From Chloranthus sessilifolius (lineage: Eukaryota; Streptophyta; Magnoliopsida; Chloranthales; Chloranthaceae), in contig CM037598.1 in the NCBI GenBank assembly GCA_021018995.1, positions 72,992,671 through 73,056,670 of the forward strand: a stretch of DNA of 64,000 nucleotides. Reading direction: 5' to 3'. Below the pieces are notes generated by a model. The model made no database searches, was not told the origin of the DNA, and worked only from the letters and a program-made list of their open reading frames with translations. Below are positions 53,155 to 64,000 of this stretch, one piece after another. The number at the start of each line of letters is the position of its first letter. The first letter of the stretch is position 1. The position numbers and the translations under genes are program-made.

Positions 53155-54640
53155 GTGAACCCCTTTGTAAAAATGAGTCGGGAACATATACTAGAGACTC
53201 AACTGAGAAGAATGCCCTCCCATATAACTATCTTGGATCTGTTGATGACGTCCCCTCTCCATTTTCAAGCATTAATGGGGGCGTTAAAAAATATGCATGT
53301 GTCACTCCAAGTTAGCCCAAATGAAGTCGGGCAGATAATTGGGCAAGTGATGGCTCCGAATGCCATTTCATTCTCTGATGCTGATTTACCTGAAGAAGGG
53401 TGTAGCCACTCCAAGTCATTGAATATAACCATTGAGTTTGGAAATATGGTCATTCCCCTGGTCTTGATTGATAATGGGTCCGCATTGAATATATGCCCGT
53501 TAAGAACCGCCACTAAGATTGGGGTCGATCCATGCATGCTGAGGCCCACCAGAACCAGCATAAGAGGGTTTGACAATACCAGGAGAGAAATAATGGGAGA
53601 AGTTGATCTTGAGCTATTGATAGGGCCAATGACCTTTTCCATCTTGTTTCAAGTCATGGATATCAAATCTTCATTTAATCTATTGTTGGGGCGCCCGTGG
53701 CTTCATGGGGTCGGAGCCATACCTTCCACTTTGCACCAGAAACTCAAGTTTGCGTTTGGGCACAAAATTATTACAATCATTGGTAAGGGGCACAACGAGA
53801 AAGAAAAAGCCACCAATAGCATCAAAAAACCCAATGTGTTGGATATACCGCACACCGCTGAGGATGTCGACCTCCACAATTTTGAATATGAGGTGTCAGC
53901 GATACTCTCGGAGCCCATTGAGGGCATCATGCCTAAAACAGGAGGCGGTATGGTAGCGACGGTGGCTATGCTCCAAAAGTGGGGCTATCAAAAAGGCTGA
54001 GGGCTCGGGCCCATATTACAAGGCAGAAGAGAGCCAGTTATTGCTAAGGGAAGAAGGTCAGATTCGGGCTCGGATACAAGCCCACAGAGGAAGAGGTTCG
54101 AGAGGCCAAAGAGAAAGTCGGGGTTGCCGCAGCAGCAAGAGCTCAAGGAATCAACATAGAAGAGAAACCTCACCCTAGGCCACATATCAGGAAATCCTTC
54201 GTCAATGCAGGGGTCGTAAAGATCGATCGAAATGTGGTAACCCATTTGACCCCACACAAACCCATAGCCCCAATACATCTCACCAATCTCCAGATCTCCC
54301 TTCCTAGCTTGGACAAACTCCCCCTGTGATAAATAACCACAAAATTGAGTTATCATTTGAGGACATCATCTCAGACGAAATGGGATCAACATGATGGAAG
54401 CTAACTCCAATGAGTCATATCAGTCAGCACCCTCGATCCCAACAGGTAAAGGAGCGGCCCCTCAGGTACGCAATTGGGTATCTTTACCCCAAACCCTGGA
54501 AGTGGGGAGTGGCCTAACATTTGGCACCAATTTTCTAAAAAAAAAACCTACAAAAAGTGAGATAAGCTCTTGGGTGACAATACCTTGTATAGCTTTACCA
54601 AGGGTTCGTCTCCGAAGAAAATAAAAATCTCAAAAACATG
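53155..54640 (+). pseudogene. Tat C aspartic protease, G-patch and protease-RT link
   Basis: The open frame 53155-54000 (281 codons) has ISFSDADLPEEG, LIDNGSALNICPLRTATKIG (intact active site), GEVDLELLIGPM, FNLLLGRPWLHGVG and the G-patch start GGGMVATVAMLQKWGYQKG, ending in a GGA-to-TGA stop. The frame 54391-54624 (SGLTFGTNFLKKKPTKSEIS) reads straight across the place where A and B have a TAA. 27-nt repeats follow (three units, 54626-54705). Confidence 0.88.
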
Positions 54641-56340
54641 GAAAAAATTAAAAATCTCAAAAACATGGAAAAAATAAAAAATCTCAAAAACATTAATAAA
54701 ATACAAAACCCAAAAATATTGTCTTTTAAAATTCCAGAAAAATTCTCACAAAAGGATGCCTTAATCGAAATACCCGTCCCACGTAAAATCTACCCCTTTC
54801 CTGTAGAAATACAAGAAGAGGTAGGAGTTACGAGTCTGGACGAGGATAGTCCTTTGGAGGAGCTCCCCAATGAGCTCCTTGACCGGTTCGCTAACTTTGA
54901 GCATGGCCCTACCCCCATTGTCGAGGAAACTAAAGACGTCAATTTAGAGACTGAGGAGATTCCCAGAATGACCAAAATCAGAACGTCGCTATCTCCTGCA
55001 GAAAGGAAAAGCATGATTGACTTCCTTTGGTCATACCAAGATATTTTTGCTTGGTCGTACGAGGACATGCCTGGTCTGGACACCGATTTGGTCAAGCATG
55101 AGTTGCCTCTCTACCCTGATATGAAGCCGGTCAAATAGAAGCTGAGACGTCTCCGACCCGAGTGGATGTTGAAAGTCAAAGATGAAGTCATCAAGCATTA
55201 TGATGCGAGGTTTCTCATGGTATCTAAATACCCGCAGTGGCTAGCCAATATCGTGCCTATACCGAAGAAAGATGGAAAGGTGTGCATGTGTATCGATTTT
55301 TGAAATTTGAGCAGAGCGAGCCCAAAAGATGATTTCCCATTACCACACATCGACATCTTGGTCGATAACACCGCTAAGCACGGGATGCTTTCATTTATGG
55401 ATGGATTCTCAGGATACAATCAGATAAAGATGGCAGAGGTTGATCGTGAGAAGACAGTGTTCATTACGCCCTGGAGAACCTTTTGCTATCGAGTCATGTC
55501 GTTTGGCCTAAAGAATACCGATGCAACGTACCAGACAACTATAACCGCACTGTTTCATGACATGATGCACCTATAGATTGAGGTGTACGTCGACGATATG
55601 ATAGCCAAGTCACCAGAGTGAGGCGATCACTTGGTAAACCTTCAGAAGTACAGGTTACGTCTGAACCCATAGAAGTACGCATTTAGTGCTATGTCAGAAA
55701 AGCTGTTGGGGTTCATTGTTAGCAGGAGAGGGATCGAGGTCGCTCCAGTTAAAGTCAAAGCTATCACTGAAATGCCGCCACCGTCTACTGAGAAGGAAGT
55801 TAGAGGGTTCTTGGGTAGAATACAATATATCAGTCAGTTCATTGCATAGTTAACTCCAATCTGCACGTCGATCTTCAAGCTACTAAGGAAGAACTCGCCC
55901 GTTGGATGGAATGATGATTGTCAGGCAGCATTTGATAAAATCAAAAGCTACCTCCTTAACTCACCTGTGTTGGTACCACCCAAGCAAGGGAGACCACTCT
56001 TGATATATCTCTCCACGACGGAAGTCTCAATGGGATGTGTCTTAGGGCAGCATGATGAGACAGGAAGAAGAGAACAAGCCATTTACTATCTAAGCAAGAA
56101 GTTTACTGATTATGAAATGTGTTATTCTCATCTGGAGAAAGCATGCCTAGCTCCTGTATGGGCTACTCAGAGGCTTCGCCATTACTTGTTATCCCAAGTC
56201 GTTCTACTTTTGGCCCGAATGGACCCATTGAAATACCTGTTTGAGAAGCCCGCTCTCACTGAGCGGACTACACGCTGACAGCTCTTATTATCTGAGTTCA
56301 ACATCACGTACATCACTCAGAAGTCGATCAAGGGGTAGGC
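54638..56340 (+). pseudogene. Tat C reverse transcriptase and first RNase H
   Basis: The open frame 54638-55138 starts in the nonapeptide repeats (NLKNMEKI) and runs to LPLYPDMKPVK. RT proper: CIDF.NLSRASPKDDFPL, SFMDGFSGYNQIKM, then EVYVDDMIAKSPE with both Asp residues present (about 55590). Stops at 55136, 55302, 55575, 55619, 55669 and 55847. RNase H 55967-56278 (GCVLGQHDETGRREQAIYYL, HLEKACLAPVWATQRL) ends in a TGG-to-TGA stop. Confidence 0.9.
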
Positions 56341-56368
56341 ACTTGCCGATCATCTTGCCAACAATCTT

Positions 56369-57080
56369 TTGCCAGATTATGAGCCTTTGAGAACTGAATT
56401 CCCTGATGAGGACATCCTGTTCATGACGGAAGACAATATTGAGGAAGCAGAGGAATCATGGATAATGCACTTTGACAGGGCAGCAAACGCCGAGGGCCAA
56501 GGAGTTGGTGCCATTTTGATTTTGCCAAAGGGATCCCACGTACCCGTCTCTATCAAGCTCAACTTCCCTTGCACTAACAACATGGGTGAGTACAAGCTTG
56601 TGTTGCTGGTCTATAGGCGGCTCTCGATTTGAATATAGCTCACCTTCGAGTGTTTGGTGATTCACAGTTAATCATATGCCAGACGAATGGTGACTGAAAG
56701 ACGAAAGATGAGAAATTGATCCCTTATCATGAGCACCTCGAGGACCTGATAGCTTGCTTCCAAGATGTGACATTCTATGTCCCCCGGATAAGGAATCGCT
56801 TTACTGATGCACTAGCAACTTTGGCGTCAATGATAGAAATCCCATATGGTGCTGAGATAAAGCCGATCATGATCGAGCAGAGGAATGAGCCGGCCTTCTG
56901 CCTACAGATTGAGGAACCTACAAAGCCTGATGATGAGCCACCTTGGTTCTCAGATATCAAGAATTTCCTTGAGACCCTAACTTTCCCTGAGGGTACATTC
57001 AAGATGGATCGACGAATCATTCAACGTCTAGTGGTAGGCTACATCATTTGTGGGGAATGCCTTTACAAGCTGTCATACAA
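56369..57080 (+). pseudogene. Tat C second RNase H (plant/archaeal type)
   Basis: WIMHFDRAANAEGQGVGAIL (Gly to Arg after the catalytic Asp), NNMGEYK where others have NNMAEYE (the Glu pair is disturbed by a 1-base loss), VFGDSQLIICQTNGD and FTDALATLASM. 56716-57186 is open and continues into the integrase N-terminus. Confidence 0.88.
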
Positions 57081-58193
57081 TAACATTCTACTCAGGTGCC
57101 TTACTAAAAGTGAAGCGACCAACATCATGAAGGAGATCCACGAAGGAGTATGCAGAGCCCACGTCAGCGGTCACATGCTTGCTTAGAAAATTCTGCGGTA
57201 GGGATACTTTTGGACCACTATGGAATCAGATTGCTGCAAACATATTCAGAAATGCTACAAGTGTCAGGAACACTCCAGTCTGATACACGCTCCTGCCATC
57301 GATCTACACTGCATGACAACTCCTTGGCCATTTGCTACCTGGGGCCTTGACGTCGTCGGAATGATTAATTCAAAAGCATCAAATGGACATCGGTTCATCC
57401 TCGTCGCCATTGAATACTTCACCAAGTGGATAGAACCGGGATCATATGCCAACATCATGGCCAGTCACGTCGAAAAGTTCCTCAAGAACAATATTGTGTG
57501 CCGATTCAGAGTACCCAAAGATATCATCACGGACAATGGTACAAATTTTGCAAATAACTATATCCAAGCCTTTTGTGAGCAGTACAAGATCAAGTACCAT
57601 CACTCGTCACCTTATCGGCCTCAAGCTAATGGAGCCGTAGAGGTAGCAAACAAGACAATCGTCCACATCCTAGAGAAAATGGTCGTCACTTACCGAGATT
57701 AGAGTGAAATGCTACCGTTTGCTTTGTGGGCCTACAGAACATCGATCCATACCGCTATAGGGGCAACACCATTCTCCCTTGTGTATGGATCTGAGGCCGT
57801 CCTACCAGTAGAGGTGGAAGTACCCTCGCTCCGAATCCTCATGGAATCAGGCTTACCCGAAGCAGAGAGAGAAAGATCACACTTTGAACATTTGAACTTA
57901 TTGGACGAGAAGAGACTCCTAGCCTTATGTCACACTCAAATTAACTAGGGGCGAATGGCACACGCTTACAATAAACGTGTCCGCGGTCGAGATCTGAAGG
58001 TAAGAGACACTGTGTTGAAGAAGATCTTCCCATCCCTCCATGCCGATCTGAGAGGCAAGTTCAAGCCAAACTAGGAAGGACCTTATGTTGTTCGAGAAGT
58101 ACTACTGGGATACGCCATCCACCTCGCCACCATGGATGGAGATCATCTTCCTGAGCCCATTAATGTCGGATATGTCCAACGGTTCTACTCTTA
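57081..58193 (+). pseudogene. Tat C integrase
   Basis: AHVSGHMLA and CYKCQEHSS (zinc domain). The open frame 57220-57702 contains the core: TWGLDVVGMIN, IITDNGTNFAN and RPQANGAVEVANK, so the Asp, Asp, Glu triad is intact. 57709-57948 ([37 protein letters not shown]) and the C-terminal LKVRDTVLKKIF, GYAIHLATMDGDHL follow with stops at 57183, 57199, 57700, 57946, 58072 and 58192. Confidence 0.92.
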
Positions 58194-59324
58194 GTCTATC
58201 GCGATAAGGTAAGTATTGGTGAAACAAATACATGACTGCTTAAGAACCACCCAAAAGAGGCCATCATCCCAAACACAGTAGCCAAAAAGCATACCTAAAA
58301 ATGATGATATCCTTTGCTACCCCATTTTAGCCTAGGCCTTTCTTTCAATAACCCCGTTCCCAAAAAAAAAAATGTGTGTGTGTACATATACGAAAAAGGG
58401 GAAGTAAAATTACTATCAAAATCTTTAAAAAAAAATCGAAAAAGCAAAACCTCAAAGAAGAAAGATTGCCTGAAATGGAACAAAAAGAATAAAAAAATGT
58501 AGAAAAATCACGGGCATGTACAGTGAAAACCCCGAAGGAAGAAAGTAAGTTGAGAAAATTGAAGCCACATTAAGGAAACCCTTTTTTCCTAGCTTTCCTT
58601 CAAATCCTAACCTAACCCATGGCCAAGCTACACCTTGAAGAAAGCCCTCTTTTCAGTTTACAAGTAGTCATAATATATGTTAAGTCAACACAAGCCAAGT
58701 TGTGGACAATACCAGAACCCCATCTGGCCGGCTATGACGGAATCGACGTCTATGTCGTGGCTTTAAAAAAAAAAAGGAAGAAATGAAAGAAAAAAAATAA
58801 AACTAAATAAAAATAAAAATACAAGAAAGATGGGCGTGGTGAAAACTCGAAAGGGCATTATGGGTAAAAACAGCGAGCTTGTGCGGACTAGGTGAAAACC
58901 CGAAAGGGCGCTTGGGGTAAGAGAGCTAAACCCATGGACGTGGTGAAAACTCGAAAGGGCGCCACGGGTAAAAAAAGGAGATAAATAAATAAAGAAAAGA
59001 AAAGAAAAGAGAAAAAATTAGAAAAGAAAGGTTGGAACTGATTGAGAAGATTAATGTTTGAGGAGCCCTCTTGGTTACTCTCCCTGATCCCCTTTTTTTG
59101 GCCGCTCACGCTAGTTCAAATCGGGTCCCAACCAAGTGTGTCTTCATAACTACTTTGTCAAACGTATGACTCAAGGTAAGGAGAAAGGTTTGACTCAGTC
59201 CAAATGGATTGACGCTCTAATCTTGGTAAAGCTGTTGAAACCCACCCAAGACCCGACTACTTAAGAGGGGTTCGACCATGCTCAAAAGAGGACCTAGGGT
59301 TTCACAAGGTGATTAAGACACCAC

Positions 59325-59379
<55 letters not shown>

Positions 59380-59633
59380 AAACAAAAAGGCCAAAAAGTC
59401 TATATAGATGTATATAATAAACTATCCTTCATTTACAAAATGTACCGCTTACACTACATCCCAAAAAATAGCCGGTATGATGACTAGCGTGCTTTCCTTT
59501 TTACAAATAAACGAAAAATAACAAAAATATAAAGAAAATATGTATACTAAGAATGTGTGTATCTGTAAAGAGATTTTTATGCCCCTTTTCTATGTATCTG
59601 ATCTATGCAAAAAGTTCTGTGTGCAGGAAACAG
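58194..59633 (+). other. 3' region of Tat C, non-coding on + strand
   Basis: 'gtagccaaaaagcat' block, A-rich tracts, and three GTGAAAACYCGAAAGGGC motifs (58838, 58891, 58942). Then an A-run and an (AT)n microsatellite at about 59339-59375. From about 59380 it diverges strongly from A and B. Confidence 0.75.
59339..59375. repeat. (AT)n microsatellite
   Basis: About 18 uninterrupted AT dinucleotides after an A-run of about 16 bases. Confidence 0.97.
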
Positions 59634-59827
59634 TTAGTGGCCCAGCTCACGCTTCAATGCGCTAATCTCAGCATGAAGGTCATCCTCCCAGACATTCCGC
59701 TCAGTCATCCAGTGACCATGCAGGCTCTTATACCTCATTCGAGAAGAGTCGGCGGCTCCAAAAGCGATGCTCAGTGATCCCTTCAAACGGAGGACCTCGC
59801 TCTCTGCTATTGCTGCTTGTTGGGATT
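59634..59827 (-). pseudogene. Antisense exon-like frame in the 3' region of Tat C
   Basis: On the - strand about 64 codons are open and end in a stop at 59634-59636: AAIAESEVLRLKGSLSIAFG, then MRYKSLHGHWMTERNVWEDD and LHAEISALKRELGH. The composition (Glu/Leu/Arg heptads, Trp residues) looks like a real protein C-terminus with a coiled coil, not a shadow. The upstream edge has a pyrimidine-rich run followed by ACACAAGGCAG, resembling a splice acceptor, and then an in-frame stop. Tat and related gypsy elements are known to carry antisense extra ORFs between integrase and 3' LTR. Whether this is one of them needs a protein search. Confidence 0.5.
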
Positions 59828-60105
59828 CTGCCTTGTGTTAAAAAAGGAGTTTAAAATTAGACAATTAAAGAGTCTATGGATAGCACACACCAAGGCAAGC
59901 TCACACACAGTCCTGTAAGTATTCAGGGCCTGTTGTAGCAAGTTTTAAAACGGTAAGTAAGGGAATGTCCATAGGAAAATGTGAGTTAAAATCAAGTAAA
60001 TCTCCAGATCTGTGGTAGATGTGGCACCCTTCCTAATGTTAAAACAGTAAAAAGGATAGTGATGATCCTCAAGAAAAAAATAAAATAAAATAAAGAGATG
60101 ATGAG
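59828..60105. other. Junction of Tat C and Athila-type element, unclassified
   Basis: No LTR end (TG..CA with target copy) could be identified here. Sequence changes from Tat 3' region to DNA that runs into the Athila gag/protease frame. The Athila copy is 5'-truncated or its 5' half is too decayed to see. Confidence 0.5.
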
Positions 60106-61137
60106 TTGGCAAAGGCTACAAATGAGGGAGCAGTCCCACATTTGCCATTTCCTAGGGCAATGCAAGCACCTTCCCTTTTTGATAAAGAGCATGCCAAAAT
60201 AGAAGAAATGATGGAAACCTTTAAGCAAGTGAAGATTAACCTGCCTCTCCTTGATGCAATCAAGCAGGTTTCAGCCTATGCTATGTTTTTGAAAGACCTG
60301 TGCACCCATAAAAGACAATCAAGGATACATTTATCCAAGAAAGTCTTTTCAGTAGAAAAAGTGAAACAGATATCGACTATTACCACCCCAACCAAACTCC
60401 AAGACCCTGGAGTCCCCACTATCCCCTGCATCATTGGGGATCATACCATTGAAAAGGCCTTGTTAGATCTGGGAGCTAGTGTAAATTTGCTTTCATATTC
60501 AGTATATGAGAAGCTGGGCTTAGGAGAGTTGAAGCCCACACATGTGTGGTCTTGCAACTAGCTGATAGATCTGAAAGGAAGCCCATGGGGATCATTGAAG
60601 ATGTTTTGGTTGAGGTTGACAAGTTCTTTTATCCTGCTGATTTTCTGGTGCTAGAGATGGAGCCAAGTAGGAGTGCTAGTTCTATCCCTGTGATTTTAGA
60701 CAGGCCCTTTGTGGCCACTGCAAATGCTTGTATACAATGTAGATTAGGGATCATGAAAGTATGTTTTGGTAATATGAAAGTCAAGCTAAATGTGTACGAT
60801 GCAACTCATCAACCCCACTTAGAGAGTGAGGACTATTTCTCCATTGATGTGCTGGATGAGTTTGTGCAAGAAACTCTGCCTCAGCTACTGCATGGTACTG
60901 ATTTGTGTAATGTTTTTGACGAGGTATGGAATGAAACTGGGGAAGGGAAAGCTCTCACACCGGAGCTTGAGCAAGTGAAAAATGTCAAGTCTGAAACAGA
61001 GCCAGCAAAGCACCACCCATGGACTCCTGCTTTATTACCCCTTCCACCACCTTCTAAGGAACCCCTATTGCCTTCACGCCTTTTTAGGGGCCAATTACAA
61101 ACTGCCAGTGATAATTTCTTCTTCCCTCACCCTTGAG
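60106..61137 (+). pseudogene. Athila gag C-terminal end and aspartic protease
   Basis: The frame 60106-60561 has VPHLPFPRAMQAP, MMETFKQVKINLPLLDAIKQ, CTHKRQSR and the protease start IPCIIGDHTIEKALLDLGAS (Asp of the active site in LLDLGAS), VNLLSYSVYEKLGLGELKPT. One frame change at about 60545 leads to 60546-61136: LQLADRS, GIIEDVLVEVDKFFYPADFL, IPVILDRPFVATANA, GIMKVCFGNMKVKLNV. A Pro-rich link to RT follows. Confidence 0.9.
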
Positions 61138-61149
61138 TAGGAAGAAAAA

Positions 61150-62667
61150 TTGCTTTGTCTGCTAAAAAGGCATAAGAGAGCAATAGGGTGGACTATTGCT
61201 GATTTGGGAGAGATAAATCCAGCAGTTTGCATGCACAAAATTCATCTTGAAGAAGGTTCTAAACCTTCTAGAGAGATGCAAAGGAAGCTCAACCCACACA
61301 TGCAGGAAGTTGTAATGAAGGAAGTAGTTATACTCCTTGATGCTGGGGTCATTTACCCCATCTCAGATTCTCAATAGGTGGCACCTACCCAGGTGGTGCC
61401 CAAGAAATCTGGGATCACAGTCGTTCAAGCAGGCTCAGGTGAGCTGATTCCAACTAGACAGACCACTGGTTTGAGGGTATGCATAGACTATCGCAAGCTC
61501 AATGAGAAAACCAGTGAAGATCACTTTCCATTGCCCTTTATAGATCAGATCTTAGATAAGTTGGTAGGTAAGGCTTTTTACTATTTTCTTGATGGTTATT
61601 CAGGGTACAAGCAGATTCCTGTTTACCCTCAGGATCAAGAGAAAACCGCATTCACTTATCCATTTGGAACCTTTGCATACAGAAGGATGCCATTTGGACT
61701 AAGTAATGCACCTGCCACTTTTCAAAGATGCATTTATTATATCTTTTCTTACATGAATGACAAGTTTTTAGAGATTTTTATGGATGATTTCTCTATTTTT
61801 GGGGATGATTTTAGCCAATGCCTGCACCATCTCAGCCTTGTGCTGCAAAGGTGTGAGGAGACCAACCTGGTTCTGAGTTGGAAAAAGAGTTATTTTATGG
61901 TGACTAAAGGAACTGTCCTAGGAGATGTTGTTTCCCAAAGAGGAATAGAGGTTAATCAAGCTAAAATTGACTTGATAGCACATTTGTCCCCTCCCAAAAC
62001 TGTCAAACACATTAGGTCATTCTTGGGCCATGCTGGTTTCTACAGGAGGTTCATCAAAGACTTCAGCAAAATTTCCAAGCCTCTTTGTCACTTGCTGTGT
62101 CAAGAGGATCCATTTGTGTTCAATGTGGAATGCTTAGCTGCTTTTGAACTTCTGAAAACTTGTTTAACTACTGCCCCTATATTACATGCTCCTGATTTTT
62201 CTTTGTCATTTGAGTTGATGTATGATACATCAGACTTTGCCATTGGTGTAGTCCTGGGATAAAGGAGAGACAAAGCACCATCTGTGGTGGCATATGCTAG
62301 TAAATCAATGGTTGATGCTCAATTGAATTACACCATGACTGAAAAGGAGCTGCTAGCCATTGTATTTGCTTTGGAAAAATTCAAAACATATGTGTTGGGA
62401 TCCAAGATCACTGTATTCACTGACCATTCAGCCTTAAAATACCTCTTGTCTAAGAAGGAGGCCAAAGCCAGACTAATTAGATGGATTCTTCTTTTGCAGG
62501 AATTCAACTTGGAAATCAAAGACAAGAAGGGAGTTGAAAATGTGGTTGCAGACCACTTGTCAAGGATTCCACATGTGGATATAGAGAGCTTGCCCATCAA
62601 TGACTCATTCCTAGATGAGCAGCTTTTTGCTGTAGAGATAGTATGCCCTAGTTTGCCAATAGAATAA
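61150..62667 (+). pseudogene. Athila reverse transcriptase and RNase H
   Basis: 61150-61377: AIGWTIADLGEINPAVCMHK, REMQRKLNPHMQEVV, GVIYPISDS, then TAG where TGG (SDSxWV) is expected. 61378-62262: VVPKKSGITVV, LRVCIDYRKLNEKTSEDHFP, YFLDGYSGYKQI (Asp), MPFGLSNAPATFQRC, FMDDFSIFGDDF (intact Asp pair), FLGHAGFYRRFIKDFSKIS. The TAA at 62260 replaces the Gln of VLGQR. RNase H continues 62265-62667: [53 protein letters not shown]. Confidence 0.93.
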
Positions 62668-62747
62668 ACTATCTGGCTGTGGGAAGGATACCCCCACATT
62701 GGAGTAAGGATGATCGATGTCTGTTCTTTTCATAGATTCGATATTAC

Positions 62748-63862
62748 ATGTGGGAGGATCCCTACCTCTTTAAATATTGTGCAAACCAGGTAATAAGAAG
62801 ATGTATATCTGAAACTGAGTTCAAAAATATTCTAACCATGTGCCATGAACAGGCTTGTGAGGGCCATTTCAGTGGCAACAAGACTGCTGCAAAGGTGCTC
62901 CAATCTGGTTTCTATTGGCCTACTCTATTCAAGGATGCCATACAACACTGCAAAACCAGTTCTAAATGTCAGCAAATGGGAAGTATTACAAAGAGAAACT
63001 CCATGCCCCTGCACCCTGTGCTGGTTGTTGAACTATTTGACATATGGGGGATTGATTTTATGGGACCTTTTTCCCCCTCCTATGGTTATAATTTCATTCT
63101 TGTAGCTGTGGACTATGTGTCCAAATGGGTAGAGGCCATAGCTACAAGAACTAATGATCACAAGGTTGTCATTAAGTTCTTAAAAGAAAATATCTTCTCT
63201 AGGTTTGGCACCCCCAAAGCTATTATTAGTGATGGAGGCAGCCATTTTTGCAACAAAACTTTTGAAAAACTGTTGCAAAATACTCTGTGGCCCACAGAGT
63301 TGCTACTCCCTACCACCCATAAACCAGTGGGCAAGTAGAGATTTCCAACAGATAAATCAAACACATCCTAGAGAAGACTGTGCAAGCTGATAGGAGGGAT
63401 TGGTCCATAAAATTGCCAGATGCCTTGTAGGCTTATAGGATTGCCTATAAAACCCCCATAGGGATGTCCCCATTCAGGTTAGTATATGGCAAGGCATGTC
63501 ATTTGCCTGTTGAGTTGGAATATAGAGCATATTGGGCCATTAAAATATTAAATTCTGACTTAACCTCTGCTGGTGTGAACAGGAAATTGCAAATAGCTGA
63601 ACTTGAGGAGTTGAGGATGGAAGCATATTCAAATGCAAGGATTTACAAAGACCATACTAAGGCCTTTCATGACAAGCACCTGTTGCGGAAAGAATTCAAA
63701 ACAGGTGCCAAGGTATGGTTATTCAATTCAAGATTGAAACTCTTTCCAGACAAATTGCAGTCCAGATGGGATGGGCCTTACACAATCTTACATGTATCCC
63801 CATCTGGAGCTGTAGAAATGAAGGACCCTAAAGATTGTAGGGTCATGAAAGTCAATGGCTAA
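62748..63862 (+). pseudogene. Athila integrase
   Basis: The frame 62748-63338 has the zinc domain ([31 protein letters not shown]) and core with [14 protein letters not shown] (Asp) and [12 protein letters not shown] (Asp). A frameshift at about 63290 separates the Glu segment ([12 protein letters not shown], about 63330). A TGG-to-TAG stop at about 63427 precedes 63464-63862: [60 protein letters not shown]. It ends at a stop at 63860 or shortly after. Confidence 0.92.
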
Positions 63863-64000
63863 AGGTTAAAAATTTGTGTTGAAAAAAATTGTGCACCTGA
63901 GGAGACCATTGATCTTCAGGTTATACAACAAAAAAATTGTGCACCCTCCAAGTTATACATGATTTCCGTTTGTATCATATGTACCATAGTTTGATTTTTC
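63863..64000 (+). other. Downstream of Athila pol, no gene
   Basis: Degraded end of the integrase tail and start of the Athila spacer. The phrase 'aaaaaattgtgcacc' occurs twice. Nothing else recognised. Confidence 0.5.

Larger units (their letters stand above)
46318..59836 (+). mobile_element. Tat-lineage Ty3/gypsy element C, 5' LTR to 3' region, 3' end not in window
   Basis: 5' LTR about 46318-47924, PBS 47927, leader, gag-pol 49408-58192 and 3' region to about 59830, where an Athila-type sequence takes over. The expected first bases TGT are replaced by AAA, so the true start is blurred and no target duplication can be named. All domains of A and B are present, and all are broken. It keeps the protease DNGS and YVDD motifs that B has lost. 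Confidence 0.9.
60046..64000 (+). mobile_element. Athila-lineage Ty3/gypsy element, 5'-truncated, continues past window end
   Basis: Gag C-terminus/protease, RT, RNase H and integrase follow in order with Athila-typical wording (LPFPRA, NIPLLDAIKQV-like, [21 protein letters not shown]). Coding ends at about 63870. Breaks are few: TGG-to-TAG at 61375, CAA-to-TAA at 62260, a frameshift near 63300 and a stop in 63425. It is younger-looking than the Tat copies. The 3' LTR lies outside. Confidence 0.88.

Noticed and set aside
60069..60263. Antisense frames over the Athila gag/protease
   Set aside because: Opposite a conserved, clearly recognisable Athila coding frame.

Overview
This window is seed-plant (most likely flowering-plant) repeat-rich DNA from a large genome. 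I find no host gene, no rRNA or tRNA gene and no bacterial feature. Nearly every base that can be assigned belongs to nested, decayed retrotransposons. The dominant family is a Ty3/gypsy element of the Tat lineage (Ogre-like): a tRNA-Arg-type primer binding site, a G-patch domain after the protease, two RNase H domains (retroviral type plus plant/archaeal type), and a long untranslated 3' region. Four copies are present, all on the + strand. Z enters from the left edge (3' region and 3' LTR only, to 4216). A is complete (6857-23331), B is complete (23920-42344), and C starts at about 46318 and is cut off near 59830. All gag-pol genes are broken by stops and frameshifts.

Layout: 1-1330 is unclassified DNA with a two-copy ~430 bp tandem duplication and a purine-only tract. 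1331-4216 is the end of Z. 4217-6856, 23332-23919 and 42345-~42681 are three pieces of ONE Ty1/copia element on the - strand. Z, A and B each landed in it (in its integrase gene, its gag gene and its 5' LTR). A and B are bounded by 5-bp target duplications with one mismatch each, and rejoining the copia gag across A restores its reading frame. B carries a further insertion, a 1612-bp solo LTR with the target duplication GCAGC. 42682-46318 is a mosaic of a LINE reverse-transcriptase scrap, two CACTA-type ends, unclassified DNA and an Athila-like gag fragment on the - strand. C follows with a broken gag-pol and an antisense exon-like frame in its 3' region. 59830-64000 holds a 5'-truncated Athila-lineage pol on the + strand.

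How the parts work in an intact relative: the LTR gives promoter and polyadenylation signals, tRNA primes at the PBS, and the polypurine tract primes plus-strand DNA. Gag-pol supplies capsid and nucleocapsid, protease, reverse transcriptase, RNase H and integrase. Here no copy could do this alone. B, for example, has lost the protease Asp, the second RT Asp and a zinc-knuckle Cys.

The most interesting signal is non-coding. The Tat LTRs and leaders carry 2-4 copies each of a long perfect or near-perfect palindrome at fixed positions upstream of the TATA box. In Z the same four positions, with the same spacing, carry a DIFFERENT palindrome. Both arms have changed together at every site. Two unrelated LTRs in the window (the copia LTR and the solo LTR) also carry repeated short palindromes. 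Conserved hairpins also sit directly against the polypurine tract and in the downstream half of the LTR, the latter with compensating base changes.
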